Below, in pieces: positions 10,036 to 21,570 of a stretch of DNA of 64,000 nucleotides. Origin of the DNA: Bryoerythrophyllum caledonicum. Taxonomy: Eukaryota; Streptophyta; Bryopsida; Pottiales; Pottiaceae. Within the stretch, counting starts at the first letter, position 1. Every line of letters starts with the position of its first letter. Location of the stretch: assembly GCA_963971425.1 (NCBI GenBank), contig OZ020519.1:21845397-21909396 (forward strand), in the 5' to 3' direction. The notes beneath the pieces are model-generated. The model did no database searches. It was not told the DNA's origin and worked only from the letters and a program-made list of their open reading frames with translations. Position numbers and translations under genes: made by a program.

Positions 10036-13000
10036 AGAAACTACTACAAAAACTCCTTTTGGTAAATATCACCGACTTAAACCAAATCACTTTACCAACT
10101 ATAACACACATAATGAACCACAATGACTTCAAAACATTTCATGCTACACCATCTAAATTAATAAAAAACGCTCTTAATATTGCCCAATAATTATTCTGCT
10201 ATCCCACATGTCCTACTACATGCGCATCGCCATGTTGTACACATTCAAACCCCTATACACTTAAAGACGCATACGTCACTATCATCAACAACATACATCT
10301 CAGAAACAGTCTCCCACAAATTCACACCCCCTCCAAATCCACTACACCTCCCCCTTCTCCCCCCCCCAAACATACATTCTTAAAAACCCGCCCACATATT
10401 CCATAAATCTCATTATTGACCATAAACATAGAAAGCATATTGACTCAAACAAAATTATCAAAAATGATACCAAATATTTATGGCAATGGCAACACAATAA
10501 CAAAAACTACATCAAATGGCTATTCCAAAGAACCTCTTCCCATGGCATGACCAAAACACCTCCACCCACAACTCCGCATGACTAACACAATATTACTAAA
10601 ACACCCAAAATTAATTCTACTTAGAAATCACCCAAGCATCCCACCTCCAAGAACAATTCCGTGATTCAAGATCCGTTATCCCCCCATAATCATTCCCCTC
10701 CTAAGCATACATGCTCCATCTTACTTACTAAGTTCTATTCACCTTTTGAAAGAGACAATTTTTTTGGCTCGCTAGGAAACGCCTTCGACCACAAATGGAT
10801 TGGAAATGGTATTGCACACCCCTACAATACTGAAGAAACACAACAAACAATACATTGGGCAAGACTCGCGGCCAAAAATGATCCAAACTCTACCTCCACT
10901 ATTATTATCACTGCAGACAATTACTAGAACCAAAACTTGAACCCACACTTAGGCCCATTCCCAGACTCTCACATCATAGCTCTCTTTGAAGAAGATTTGG
11001 TACCATATGAAGAACCCACCTTACCACTCGAATTATTAAACAAACCTAGGCTTCAACCATCTATCATACAAATACTATGCATAAACCATCAAAACAATAA
11101 CATTGGAATTGCGAAACAACTTGCCATTTTTACCTCCATCACAAATAACCTCAACATAAGCCGACCACATACAAAAATAGCCCCACCTACTCCCTCCCAA
11201 ATCCCAGTGAATTGTAACAGAAAACGGTCCCAACTCACATATGCCAATACAAAACAAACCCATATCATCACACCCCCCTCCTCACATATCATGGCTATAC
11301 CCCCTTAAAATTTGCCCTCGCATACGGTTACTACAAAGATGGTTCTTTCAAAGAGCCAACAGAAGTCAGCCCACAACATTGGCAAAGAGAAAAAGTTGGA
11401 TATGGTATATACAACTCAACCAAAGCAATAAAAATATCTAAATGACTACATGGACTTCAAAATATCCTCATAACATAAATGATGGCCCTCCACAAAACAC
11501 TCCAAATTATTGCCACACTATATGCTAATGAACCAACACACATCTTTACAAATTGTATAAACATACTATATCTATTAAACACACAAATAACACATCCAAC
11601 CCGCCACAATAGTCATCTCTACCAAGCCATACTAACATCTATGGTTCAAATGCTACCAAACTAAACACAAACCACATCCCTCCACAAAGTCAAAGCACAC
11701 GGCAACATCGAAGGAAATGAACAAGCGGATAAACTAGCCAAAGGAGGACTAGATAAATTCCATAGAAATGCCAAACATCCGCATGAACATGTGTCGTAGT
11801 ACGTGTTGGCAAGTATTCACATCTTAAGACCAAAGATATCCTAAGGTATTTGTTCCCACAGAGAATCATCGAGAACTACAACGACTAACAACAAGCCTAG
11901 ATCTGTACAATGTCAAGTTTACCACAATAGATACATCAAAAAAAAGGAAAGAAAGGTTTAGACCACAAGGTTTGAACGTTAATTACACCAACCGCCTCGC
12001 TCAAGTGCCTTCCTCGGGTAGGATCCAACTTGGCCCGGATCCTACATGGCCCGGATCCCACTTGGCCCGGATCCAACTTGGTCGATCGGAAAGGACTTTA
12101 CAACTATGTACACTATAGACACCCGAGATACTTTAGTATCCGGAGAGTGTTTTATCACCATGAACAATGGTTCATGGACTCAAAGAGATTTTAGTATTTG
12201 CATGGGCAACGACAATTCTTCCTCACAGTTTCTCCAATCACTACTACTCACTAACTTGAGATGGTTGTGGTTTCACTGGGTTTTATCCCGTAAGGGCGAA
12301 TAAGGCTTGGGCCTTAAGGACTAGCACTACTCTTGTGGCAATCACGTCCTTTACCTACCTACCATCCGAGCTCTTAGTCTTTCATTTACCTCAGAATCGG
12401 CTAAAGGAGTATTATCTAGTGGGCTCACATAGCCATTAGCTCAAGGGACACCCGACTCTACTCCTTTTCTTCAGGGAAGAAAAGTCCTCCTCCTATAACT
12501 CCAATGGATCACAATGCAAAGGGGTTAGTTGGATCTCCTTCCTTCTCTCAAGATAATCCGAGCTGTTAGAGTAGTTCTTAGTTAACGGCGTATAGTATTG
12601 CACATGGGGTGAAACCAGGTCCTACTCCGTCCTTAGCACGAATGCTAAAGTAATGTCACACTCCTATGGATCAACCTATCCGACCAAAGGTTGATGCATC
12701 CGGGATCTAGAGTACATCCTCACAATCGGTGACGTCCTGCCGCCGATAGGTCACACAAGACATATCAAAACTTCTTCCTCACCGGTCACTCCCCCCTCGT
12801 CCTCCCCTAACTACTTATAATCTCACTTGTTATTCCCATCCACCCGGACTAACTCTACTTGATGGAGCAAGGAAACAATTACAAATGTCAGAGTTAGGGT
12901 CACGCCCAACTAACAATCCAACCATCTCACATGTTATTCCCATCCACCCGAACTAACTCTACATGATAGAACAAGGAAACAATGACTTCGACGATTAATA

Positions 13001-13382
13001 TGGACTTGAAGAGTGGACTACTTGAAATGGTACTCACAGTCATATAGAATCCGAGCTCTCGAAGCATCGAAGGTTTTCTGAGAGCGTAGGTTTAGAATTA
13101 AACTGAAAGAAAATATACACATCAAGCAGTGAAGAGAGGTGCCATGAGACTCCTCTCTTATACTGCCAAGAACTCACATAAACGTCCAAAAGCAAACGAT
13201 ACCTTCTAACTAAAAACGGCGGCATTAACTATTCTTGGCGGCGGTGGCTGCCACTCCTCACAAGGTGCACCATCAGAAGGTAACTTATTACACAACTTCC
13301 AAGGCAAAACCAAGTCAAAACCAAAGTCAACCGGGGGCCAAATCCCGGAATGAATAGTGACCTACGAACCAAGATCCTGGCT

Positions 13383-15296
13383 CTACTTCCGGGCCAACTC
13401 CTCGAGTCTCTTCCTCTCCTCTCTCCTCTTGCGCTTCTTGGAACTCCGGCTTGAAGTCAGGGTAGGCGCGGCCGCCGCAAGTGCCACCAATGGCGCAAAC
13501 ACATCTGTAGAAGGCGGTTGGGCAGTAGTTGCCCTCAACAAGGTTTCCCTTGAAGGCAAATAGGTATCCGGGCCATCTGGGTTGAGTGGCACGGTAGTCA
13601 TGCCCGGATGAAGCCCGGATCGTATCGGGAGGACCGATACCTCACTCGGGGTTCCCATGATGTCATCCTGTCCGGATATCTATCCTGGAGTGTATAAGTA
13701 GGAGGAACTTTCACTTGTGGTCTTCCTAAGGTGAAGCCCGCTCTGCAAAGGGGCTACAATCGGTGTAATGCGAGAGGGGTCACTAAGTGACAGCTGGCGA
13801 GGATGCATCGGGAGTGGAGGCTCCATCGCATTATCCGGGCGTTCCTTCCAACCACTCTACATCTGTGTGGTGACCTCCAAAGGAGATGGTCCTGCCAGGA
13901 CCCTCAAACTCGGGAGTGGAGGGGGCAAATTCGAGCTGTCGAGATCACCTAAGCCACGCTCCTACGGATTGGTCTCCGAACCCGAGTCTCTATCCTTATC
14001 GGAGTTGCCAGAGTCTTCGACAAACTTGGGTAGGATGTGAGTGAGATTGCTCACCAACAATCTCATGTTGGCATATGCCGCCTCAACCTTCACGGTTTGC
14101 TCCATCACGAAGGCAATCACTCTCTTGCTGGAAATGTGGTCATCCCTCTCCAATCTAGCATCAAACATCTTAGCCTTTAGTACTACATCTACGAGAAAAT
14201 GCAATGCTTTGTCTACCTACTGTAACGCTACCGCCGAGGCATTGGCTTGGAGAAGAGCCGCCTTGCAACTTCTCTCCACCTCCACCGCCCGGCTCTTTAT
14301 CTTTGTCATATCAAGTGTGAGCCGGTTGACCTTCTGCTCCATGATGCGGAGATCACCATCTCCTCCAACCTTCTCTTTGATCGCAACGATCAACCCTTGA
14401 CGCGGAGGATTGCCCACCAAGCTGCTCCTTGTCCCAAAGTCCTATCCGCGTCTTCCACATACACGCCGAGTTGCGCCCGTCCGGTGGCTGCGGCGCGGAT
14501 GGCTGTGCGGGTGCGGGTGGAGGGGGCTCCTCCTTGTCTCTATCTCTGGCGCTTGGGAGGTGGTAAAACCTCCTCCTCTGACTGTGATGAGTTGCTCCCT
14601 TCTTCAGACCCCGGTTTGGGCTTTGATTCTGTCCCCTCAAACTTCTTCATCATCAGTTGCGTTCCATACGCCATGTCCTCCTCAGGAGTAGTCTGCTCAA
14701 AGTGGTAATATAGGTGGATCAAAAATGGGCAGAGGAGTGCACGCTAGACATTGTAAACACTCCTTGTCAATCTAATCACCTCATCCTTCACAATGATGGC
14801 CTAATTCACCATCCTTTTGCCAAGGTAGGATCCATACACGGTGTTAGCAAGAGTAACCGTCACTCTGGTAGGTTTCTCGAGGTGTAAGATTGGTACTAGG
14901 AATGAGAAGACTCGTCTGGCGCAGGGGTCTACACAATCTTGTACCGCATAACCATTCTTGGCGTCCTTGTTACCGAACCTCCCCTTGGCATACTCTTCTT
15001 TCTTCGAACTTGTCGTTCCCGTCCCTTGTCATGGAAAGCCATACACCACTTGCCACCTCCCCATGGTCCACCTATCCGGACAATCTCGAATGCTATCTCC
15101 ATCCGGTTTTGGCAAGGAATCCTATCGCATCTCCTGCACGGTGGATTCCACTCAAAAACTCCAACAGAAATCCATAAGAGATAGACAACCTATGCGAAGA
15201 AGATCCTCTTTGAGCTCGGTGAGCTCTAAAATATCTTTCGGAATGACCGAGGTAATATCCTTCTTCCCCAATGGCACCAAGTTGGAGGCCATTTGA
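13383..15296 (-). pseudogene. Family R element ORF, decayed
   Basis: Minus-strand frame from ATG at 15296, with several stops and frameshifts. By eye it parallels the ORF at 54,970-57,134 in order: a VIPKDILEL / DIPEDLDEF start, the LHLEKPTRV / FHPEKPKRV region, LIHLYYHFEQTTPEED / VVHLYAHHQQLTMAE, an acidic Ser-rich spacer followed by PPKRQRDRD / QKKRKVDRD (a possible nuclear localisation signal), then a coiled coil and RVIAFVMEQTVKVEAA / NIIRFLLDQADKMGRT. The same protein thus occurs three times in this window. It resembles the helical 'putative plant transposon' proteins found in large non-autonomous LTR elements, but I cannot assign a Pfam family with certainty. Confidence 0.6.
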
Positions 15297-15364
15297 TTCG
15301 GGTGGTGTGAAAACAAGGTTGGCACTTGCTCTTCTTGATCCGCTGCTGGTGCCCCTCGTTAAGC

Positions 15365-15710
15365 TGGCCCGGGTATGAGCTATGGTGCCTCTCGTACAAA
15401 CTGGTCCAAGTATGAGCCGTGAGTGCCTGTCGTCAAGCTGGCCCGGTATGAGCCATGGTGCTTCTTGTACAAGCTGGCCCGGTATGAGCTGTGGTGCTTC
15501 TCGTACAAGCTGGCCTGGATGAGCTGTGAGTGCCTCTCGTACAAGCTGGCCCGGATGAGTTGTGAGTGCCTCTCGTCAAACTGATCCGGGTGATATGAGC
15601 CGTGGTGCTTCTCGTACAAGCTGGCCCGGATGAGTTGTGAGTGCCTCTCGTACAAGCTGGCCCGGACGAGCTGTGAGTGCCTCTCGTCAAACTGGCCCGG
15701 ATCTTCAAGG
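15365..15710. repeat. 36-bp tandem repeat, about nine copies
   Basis: Head-to-tail units of 35-40 bp around CAAGCTGGCCCGGATGAG followed by (T/C)TGTGAGTGCCTCTCGTA, inside the 5.2-kb insertion and upstream of its ORF start on the minus strand. It keeps all frames open and creates artefact ORFs on both strands. Confidence 0.85.
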
Positions 15711-15719
15711 GGTTGGGCT

Positions 15720-16440
15720 CCTTGCTCGAGGCTAGTCCTTGTTGGAGGTTGGTTTCTCCCTCTTCTGTCGGTGTTCCTCGTGGAGGCTAGTTCCTCCCTC
15801 TTCTTGTCGGTGTTCGTCGTGGAGGCTTGTTCGTCATGGAGGTTGGTTCCTCGTGGAGGTTGATTCCTCGTAGAGGTTGGTTCCTTGTGGAGGCTGGTTC
15901 CTCTCCAATCTGTTGCAGGCTCCTAGAGTAACGTACCTTGGTCGTGATGGCGTGATGGAGACAAGCTGCTCGTGCCTCTAGGTTGGCTGGTGTGGAGAGC
16001 TGCTGCAGCTCCTTGCTAGGCTGGCCCGGCTCCACAAATGCAAGTGCTCCTCGTTGGTTCCTCTTCCTGCTACTGTAGGATCCTCTAGAGTTACATACCT
16101 TGGTCGTGGTGGCATGGTGGAGACAAGCTGCTGGTGCTCCTAAGTTGGCCAGTGTGGAGAGCTACTGCAGCTCCTCGCTAGACTGGCCCGACTCCCTTCC
16201 TCCCGGCTGTCGGTGTTCTTCAAAGTTGGAGGCCCGGGTGATGAGGCTCCTCGCTGTAGCTATACTCCTCCGACTGTCGGTGTTCTTCAAGGCTGGTGGC
16301 GCTCCTCAAGGCTGGCCCGGCTCCATTCCTCCCGACTGCCGGTGTTCTTCAAGGCTGGAGGCCCGGCTGCTTAGGCTCCTTGCTGTAGCTGCTTCCTTCC
16401 GGTGGTAAGGCTGTGGTGCTCCTCGCAAGGCTGACTACTT
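15720..16440. repeat. Irregular GGAGG/CTCCTCG repeat region
   Basis: Loose repetition of GTCGGTGTTCCTCGTGGAGG and of CTAGGCTGGCCCGGCTCC-like blocks; two longer blocks at 15,940-16,040 and 16,090-16,190 (CCTTGGTCGTG...GGAGACAAGCTGCT) are direct repeats of each other. No gene. Confidence 0.6.
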
Positions 16441-16529
16441 GACTAATGATGCTCTTTGTCGAGGCCTTCTTTATTCTATGCTGGCACGCGTCTTGGAGAC
16501 CTTCTCGGCTCCTTCCAGTCTCGCTTCTT

Positions 16530-16650
16530 CCCACCTTCCGAGCCAGATTTGGGTTATGTCCATTTTCCGGGCCAGATTCGGGTTCCTTCCACTTTCCAGG
16601 CCAGATGCGGATCTCTTCCATCTTCCGGGCCAGATTCGGGTTGGCGTCCC
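16530..16650. repeat. About 29-bp tandem repeat, four copies
   Basis: Units around CCGGGCCAGATTCGGGTT with a TCCATTTT/TCCACTTT spacer. It lies close to the end of the 5.2-kb insertion, just inside its plus-strand right part. Confidence 0.75.
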
Positions 16651-16963
16651 TTGTCTCGATTCTCTTGCGTTGGCCAGCCCGGATGATGGCATTCGTTGCA
16701 TTGAGCTGTTGAGCTCCTAGTCTCGGTCTCTACATGGGTTCGGGGCCCGAGGGATCGTTTCTAGGCTAAAGTCTAAGCTAGGGCCCTAGGTCCCTTCTTG
16801 TTATCTTTAAGACTTTTATAAAAGCCACGTATTCCTTCTACCTTAATCTTACCTAAAGATTAATCCCGGGTTGGGATAACCTCCTAACCTAGCTATCTTG
16901 CTTAACTTTAATACCTATATCTACCTAGCTAAAAAAATAAAAAATTTGTGGTACGACAACATG

Positions 16964-17964
16964 CCCATACTACCTTGTACTACCTTCAAAGAGAAAGTTG
17001 GTCTTCTATAGAAGACACCCCAGACAAAGGCCCCATCAGATTTTTGGATAAATACCTCAAAAAACAAGCTTTAATTATCAACCTCGACTTAATCTTGGAA
17101 AGCCTTCCTAACATAGACAAATAGACCGGTAATAACAACATTGATAACAAACTCTCTACAAACTTTTGGAAAAAATCCATAATTACAGATTCACAAAAAA
17201 CATGTCTTATTAAATTCCGTACTAGACAATACATGGGAAATGCCCGTAAACAACTCTTCTATGGAATTGAAAAATTCCCATCCATAACATGCCTAATATG
17301 CACCTCCACGGACCCGAACACATGGTTACATGTACTCCTCAAATGCCAAAGTCATCATATACATTTCCTAATCATCAAAAGGCACAATAAAGCGGTATGG
17401 GAAATCCGTAAACTAATAATATCCTCTAATAAATCACAATGTTTTATACTTGTAAACGCCAGAACCTTCAACAACAAACCACAAGAAAATACAGTCCCTT
17501 CATGGCTACTTCCATGCACATGTGGAACCTACAGATGTCATTGTAATGCCAGACTCAAACGAGACATACTATGTGTCAAAGGACTACCATATAAAGACCC
17601 CCAACCGGGCCACATAAATACAAACCTTACTATCCAATTTATTAAATTCAAATATTGTAATGATAGATTTTCCCCAGAATCAATCAAAAACAAAACAAAC
17701 AAATACCAACTAGTTATTAATGACATTGCTGCTATTGGATGGAAAGTTGACCCCCTTATTGTCATCACCGCTCGAGCTAGAGCTACTACCTTCATTCCCT
17801 CTATGAAAAGTCTTGGAAAAACATTCAATATCCATATTGATCCAATAAAAAAGACATTCACAAAAATCAACACCATTGCTATCCAACATGCAATGTCCAT
17901 ACGCCTACACAAACCAAAAATTGAAAATAACCAACATCTCTCAGAACTAAATGATCCTCCCTAA
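16964..17964 (+). pseudogene. LINE RNase H tail and C-terminal Cys/His domain
   Basis: Continuation of the interrupted LINE. From 17,233 the frame is open for 243 codons: IEKFPSITCLICTSTDPN, then the spaced H and C residues of an RVT-type zinc-binding motif, a second Cys cluster LLPCTCGTYRCHCNARL, and the conserved end IAIQHAMSI(R/L)LHK. One stop (TAG) occurs at about 17,125. The equivalent intact segment is at 27,264-26,107 on the minus strand. Confidence 0.7.
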
Positions 17965-18879
17965 AAACCTCTCAATGCACATCTTTAACCTTATACCCCA
18001 TCTCTTCGTATTGAGCTTTGTGGCTTTCATTGGCCCTTGATTCTTGATTACTAGTTATAGGTACTTGTTTCGTGTTACACAACTTCTACCCTCAAAATGG
18101 GAGAGTAGTTCCATACTACTAACCTACGTCTGGTGGGCATTGGTTTAGTGGTGGAATAAACAAACACTTTATTCACTCCGGCCCCCTCTCCAGTTAATGA
18201 GCTCTTTATATATATAGAGGGTATGGTAGTATTTTTGAATCCGGTAGAAGTGAATGAAAATTGCAGCGGATGAAAATTAGACTTAGGATTATGACGGCTA
18301 GGGTTGCAGGGGGATGAGGGCGGACACCTTCACTCTTTCACTCTCTCTTTAAGGGGGGTTGGATTTATGGTATGTGAGGGAAGCATAGTGGCTAAAGAGG
18401 TGCCGGTGGAGTGTTAAATGTATTGCTAGGGTACGAGAGTGTACACCAAGTGGTTGGTGTCAGTTTTATGAGGAAATGACATTCTTCTTTAAACCCTAAC
18501 TCATGTTTGGATTAAGGTTGAATGTTGAGTTGATAGATCTTGTAGTTGAATTGTGATTTGGAGTAGAAGGTTTTTCGGATTGTATAGATTAGGAGGTGTA
18601 ACACTAGATCTGATCTAGACCTAGCCTGATCTATTAATCGTTGTTCAGTTTAAGTGGATAGATAGTATATAACGTCCGGAAACATATGTTTTTTGTCCCA
18701 AAACATCCGGAAATCAACAGAAAAACATCAAATCTCTTCTACAAATAATTAACAAATCTATGAACAAAACCCTAAAAATTCTAAGTCCGAGTCTAGGTAA
18801 GGTCCAAGTGCTGGACCTACTTTTTTATCCTTTGGACCTTCGGAAATTAACAAGATTCAATTGAATTATCCGGAAACTT

Positions 18880-19439
18880 ATCTAAGATCTCCCTTTAACA
18901 ATGGTGCTCTCCACCAAGTCCTCAAAAGATAAATCTTGTTGTAGTAGTACACTACCACCAACCTCAAATGGCAAGTCTAAACGTGCATTGTGCTCGTCAT
19001 CCAATATCACATTATGCAAGATGCAATACACAAACATTAAGTTTGCAATTGTCTCTATGGACCACTAACGATACAGATTCTGAATGATTGCAATATGAGC
19101 TTGTTTTATTCCAAAGCAATGCTTGACATCCTTCCAGGAAGCCTCTCTTGACTTTTTTGCAAAGTAGACTCTCTTCTTGTTTGCAAGCTTATGGATGGTT
19201 TGCATGAAGCAACTCCATTGGAGATAAACGTCATTTGTTGATATATAGTAGCACTTGTACTCTACACCATTAACGTCAATTTGCATGTTCAAGGCCAAAC
19301 TAATTAACATATTGTGAAGGAGAGGAGAATGGTCCATAACATTAACAACATTATTGGATTCTAGCAACCCAAAGAAAGCATGCCAAATGTAAAGGGTATG
19401 GTCCAATATGACCCCCTCTTCTTGCGTTTCCTCTATCAA
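18880..19439 (-). pseudogene. PIF/Harbinger transposase C-terminal remnant
   Basis: Minus-strand frame opening at 19,439 with VNGVEYKCYYISTNDVYLQW, then KKSREASWKDVKHCFGIKQA, and after a TAG at about 19,065 ETIANLMFVYCILHNVILDD. These are the typical C-terminal blocks of the plant Harbinger-type DDE transposases (the 'plant transposon protein' family): the YxLxDxIYPxW block, the RKDVERAFGVLQA-like block and the CxILHNMI block. The N-terminal half with the first catalytic Asp residues is missing. A non-autonomous fossil. Confidence 0.75.
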
Positions 19440-20187
19440 CGTGAAAGAAAACTAGTTTTTTGGATCCTAGTTGTCATAGAATATTGGGGGTGTTCTAAAG
19501 CACTAGGTGGAAACATGCCTTAAGGTAACCCCACTCGTAACTAACCAAAATTCAAAACCAATACCTATAAAATTGGGGTATATCCAATCCACTTCTATCC
19601 CATGACCACCCATTCAATTCTAAATGGAGGTTTTCTATTAGTTAGAACCCCTTATGTTGGGTCCGCGCTTATGGGGAGTACCTATTGGCGGCCACGGGCT
19701 AAACATAAATATAGACTTTGAAAATTCATAAGTAATTCACATTTCATCGGAAAAGTATGTAATCACCTGGGTTGAAATGCCCACCCTCCAAGCCTGAGGC
19801 TTACTGCAACGCTCGACCGGGGTATTTAGGCAAATCCTACATACACATTGCTTAACTTGCCGGTTGGGGGGAGCTTTTACCTTAAGTTGACTTGGGCGAG
19901 GAGTGGCAAGACTGTCTTGTGGTGTAGCAGTTGAAAGTTGTAGTTGGGCGGTGACTCCCGCCATCGCTGTGTGTGCACCGGACATGTAAGGCAGTGCGCG
20001 ACCTGTGGGCATTCTCTCCATTCCACCATCCTCATCATAGAGTTCCACCACCATCTCCACCACCTCCACCACCATCTCCACCACCTCCACCACCAATGTG
20101 CGCGAGCGCGGACTATTCCTCCCTCATGCGATCGGAGGGCATGATTATGACATAAGTGGGACCACACCGCACCTTCCATTTTCTTTT

Positions 20188-20195
20188 TAGGGTTT
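20188..20195 (+). promoter_or_regulatory. Telo-box TAGGGTTT upstream of host gene
   Basis: TTTTTAGGGTTTGCG lies 60 bp before the ATG of the five-exon gene. Telo-boxes near transcription starts are common in plant housekeeping and translation-related genes. It supports this being a real host promoter or leader region. Confidence 0.5.
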
Positions 20196-20254
20196 GCGTG
20201 TAGTTGGGTTTCGGGGATTAGGTCGGTCGGGCCTTGCGAGCTTTGATTGAGGCC

Positions 20255-21570
20255 ATGGAGGGCGCCTTGGGAAGCACGCGCATGGGCAGCCGCTCCTCCA
20301 CGCGCCATGGCCCCGCGTCCGTCTTCCAGGGCCGCGTGCGCCGCTGGAAGAAGTCCTGGGCGCCCGTCGCGCCTTCAATCACCCCATCCTCCGCAGCCGC
20401 GTCAAGTGTTCTCCTCTACAAGTGGACGCCTCTCACGCTGCCCTCCACCAACGGTTCGCTCCATCGTCTTGCATTAGGTTTTCTCTAAGTTCATGGGTTA
20501 GCCTTAAATTTCACTAGCGTAATTTGTGAGGACTATTTGTCGTTATTGAGTTTGTGTTTTTGTATCGGATCATTACAATATCAGGTGCGAAAGAGTCCAC
20601 CCCGGAGGAGCCACCACCTGCTAAACCGCTTCGTTTTCTGCCTGTAAGTTCTTGCTCAAATCTGTTCTTGTTTCACGCGGGCACGTTCCATAATTTGTCG
20701 TCTGCTTATTGGCATTTTAGGGATATTAGTAATCGTGTGGTTGGCGACCTGGCCATTCTGGAACACGAGAATAGTAGCCATGGAGGCAAACGTTTGACTT
20801 ACAGATCCAATTTACGAGAATAGATTCTCGAGCCGCGTCAAATTTTGCTCCATTTTGCGTCTATCTACTTTCATTGGTCAGTTTTGACATGTTGCCTCGT
20901 CTTGCACAGGTTTCCGTAGTATTGCAACAGAAAAAAGAAGAGGCACAGAAAGCTGCTGAAGAAGCTGAAGTTCTAGTAAGATTAGAAAAAGAGGCAGAAG
21001 CTACCACAAATTCGACCGTGGAAATGGACAGAGCTGAGGCCAAAGATACCCTAGAGGTACTCAATTAGAGCTACTGCGTGTTTTATGATTAGTCGCCATG
21101 TCTTTCACTTCCAGGACGATATTGACATTCAAGTGGCAATGTGCTTTCCATCTATGCATGCAGGAAATATTGATAATTATACTTCGTTGTTCTCCGCAAC
21201 AAGTTTTTATCATTTCCCGAAGTGCACTAAGTAGGTTGAAAAATTCATGGTATGTTTGCAGGATACAAAGATGGGTGGTACTCAACCAGAAGAAACAGGT
21301 GTTAATGTCACCGAACCTACAGACCAAGGAGTAGAGGGTGATGCGCAGGCAACTCGAGCAGAACTTTCTGCATCCTTGCAGGTGCACAGCTACCTCCATT
21401 TAGTGTTCATTCGGGAATTCTACTGTCGTATTTCAATTCTTTCCTGTCGGTTAATCTTTTTAGGATTTTTATAATCGCTGTAATATGTGCTTGTGGAACA
21501 GGATGAGACCCCTGTTCCGCCACAGGAACCAGAGACTGCTTCTATGGACGTGGATCATTCCAAATCATGA
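20255..21570 (+). CDS. Conserved plant small acidic protein (GRVRRWKKSW family), five exons
   Basis: Exons 20255-20453, 20585-20643, 20910-21056, 21262-21381 and 21502-21570 join without a stop into 197 codons; every intron is GT-AG with TTGCAG, CACAG or AACAG acceptors and phases 1,0,0,0. The N-terminus has VFQGRVRRWKKSWAPV, then LLYKWTPL, then EEPPPAKPLRFLPV. This motif order is familiar from uncharacterised plant proteins that pair a WKK block with a 'RRxRFxPV' block. The middle exon is a Lys/Glu/Ala-rich helix (residues about 87-135, likely coiled coil) and the end is acidic, finishing in DVDHSKS. No signal peptide or membrane segment. Molecular function unknown to me; probably nuclear. 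It is the only host gene here that looks intact. The upstream 19.45-20.25 kb is non-coding, with a CCACCACCATCT microsatellite at 20,045-20,095. Confidence 0.8.

Larger units (their letters stand above)
11787..16963 (-). mobile_element. 5,167-bp TG...CA insertion with 5-bp target duplication (family R)
   Basis: The LINE is interrupted exactly between ACATG (11787-11791) and ACATG (16959-16963). The insert, 11792-16958, starts TGTCGTAGTAC and ends GTGGTACGACA, that is TG...CA with an 11-bp imperfect inverted repeat. These are LTR-retrotransposon hallmarks. However, I find no second copy of either terminus inside, so there is no visible LTR pair. Its only coding trace is a minus-strand family R ORF (about 15,296-13,383). 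It may be an unusually long solo LTR, or a non-autonomous element whose LTRs have diverged beyond recognition by eye. 11,870-13,350 is non-coding, with a four-fold CGGATCCAACTTGGCCC repeat at 12,030-12,085. Confidence 0.75.
10036..18176 (+). mobile_element. Degraded LINE copy, 5' truncated and split by a later insertion
   Basis: Plus-strand sequence at 10,036-11,786 and 16,964-18,176 is colinear with the LINE at 25.8-33 kb. Shared landmarks are LPNGTHIMN / LPTITHIMN, KFYSPFERD, the RNase H region, and KQLF(F/Y)GIE(K/R)FPSIT before the Cys/His domain. The left part has many stops; the right part is mostly open. The 3' end keeps TAGTGGTGGAATAAAC, then ACACTTTATTCACTCCGGCC, but lacks the second arm of the terminal hairpin and the (TTC)n tail of its sisters. 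It begins within the RT-RNase H linker, so it is 5' truncated. Confidence 0.8.

Noticed and set aside
13668..13690. CCGGATATCTATCC, similar to the giant element's subterminal site
   Set aside because: Three mismatches in the second arm, single occurrence, and in an unrelated insertion.
19737..20308. Minus-strand Trp/Val-rich ORFs next to the host gene
   Set aside because: Arise from a CCACCACCATCT microsatellite and overlap the host gene leader and first exon.
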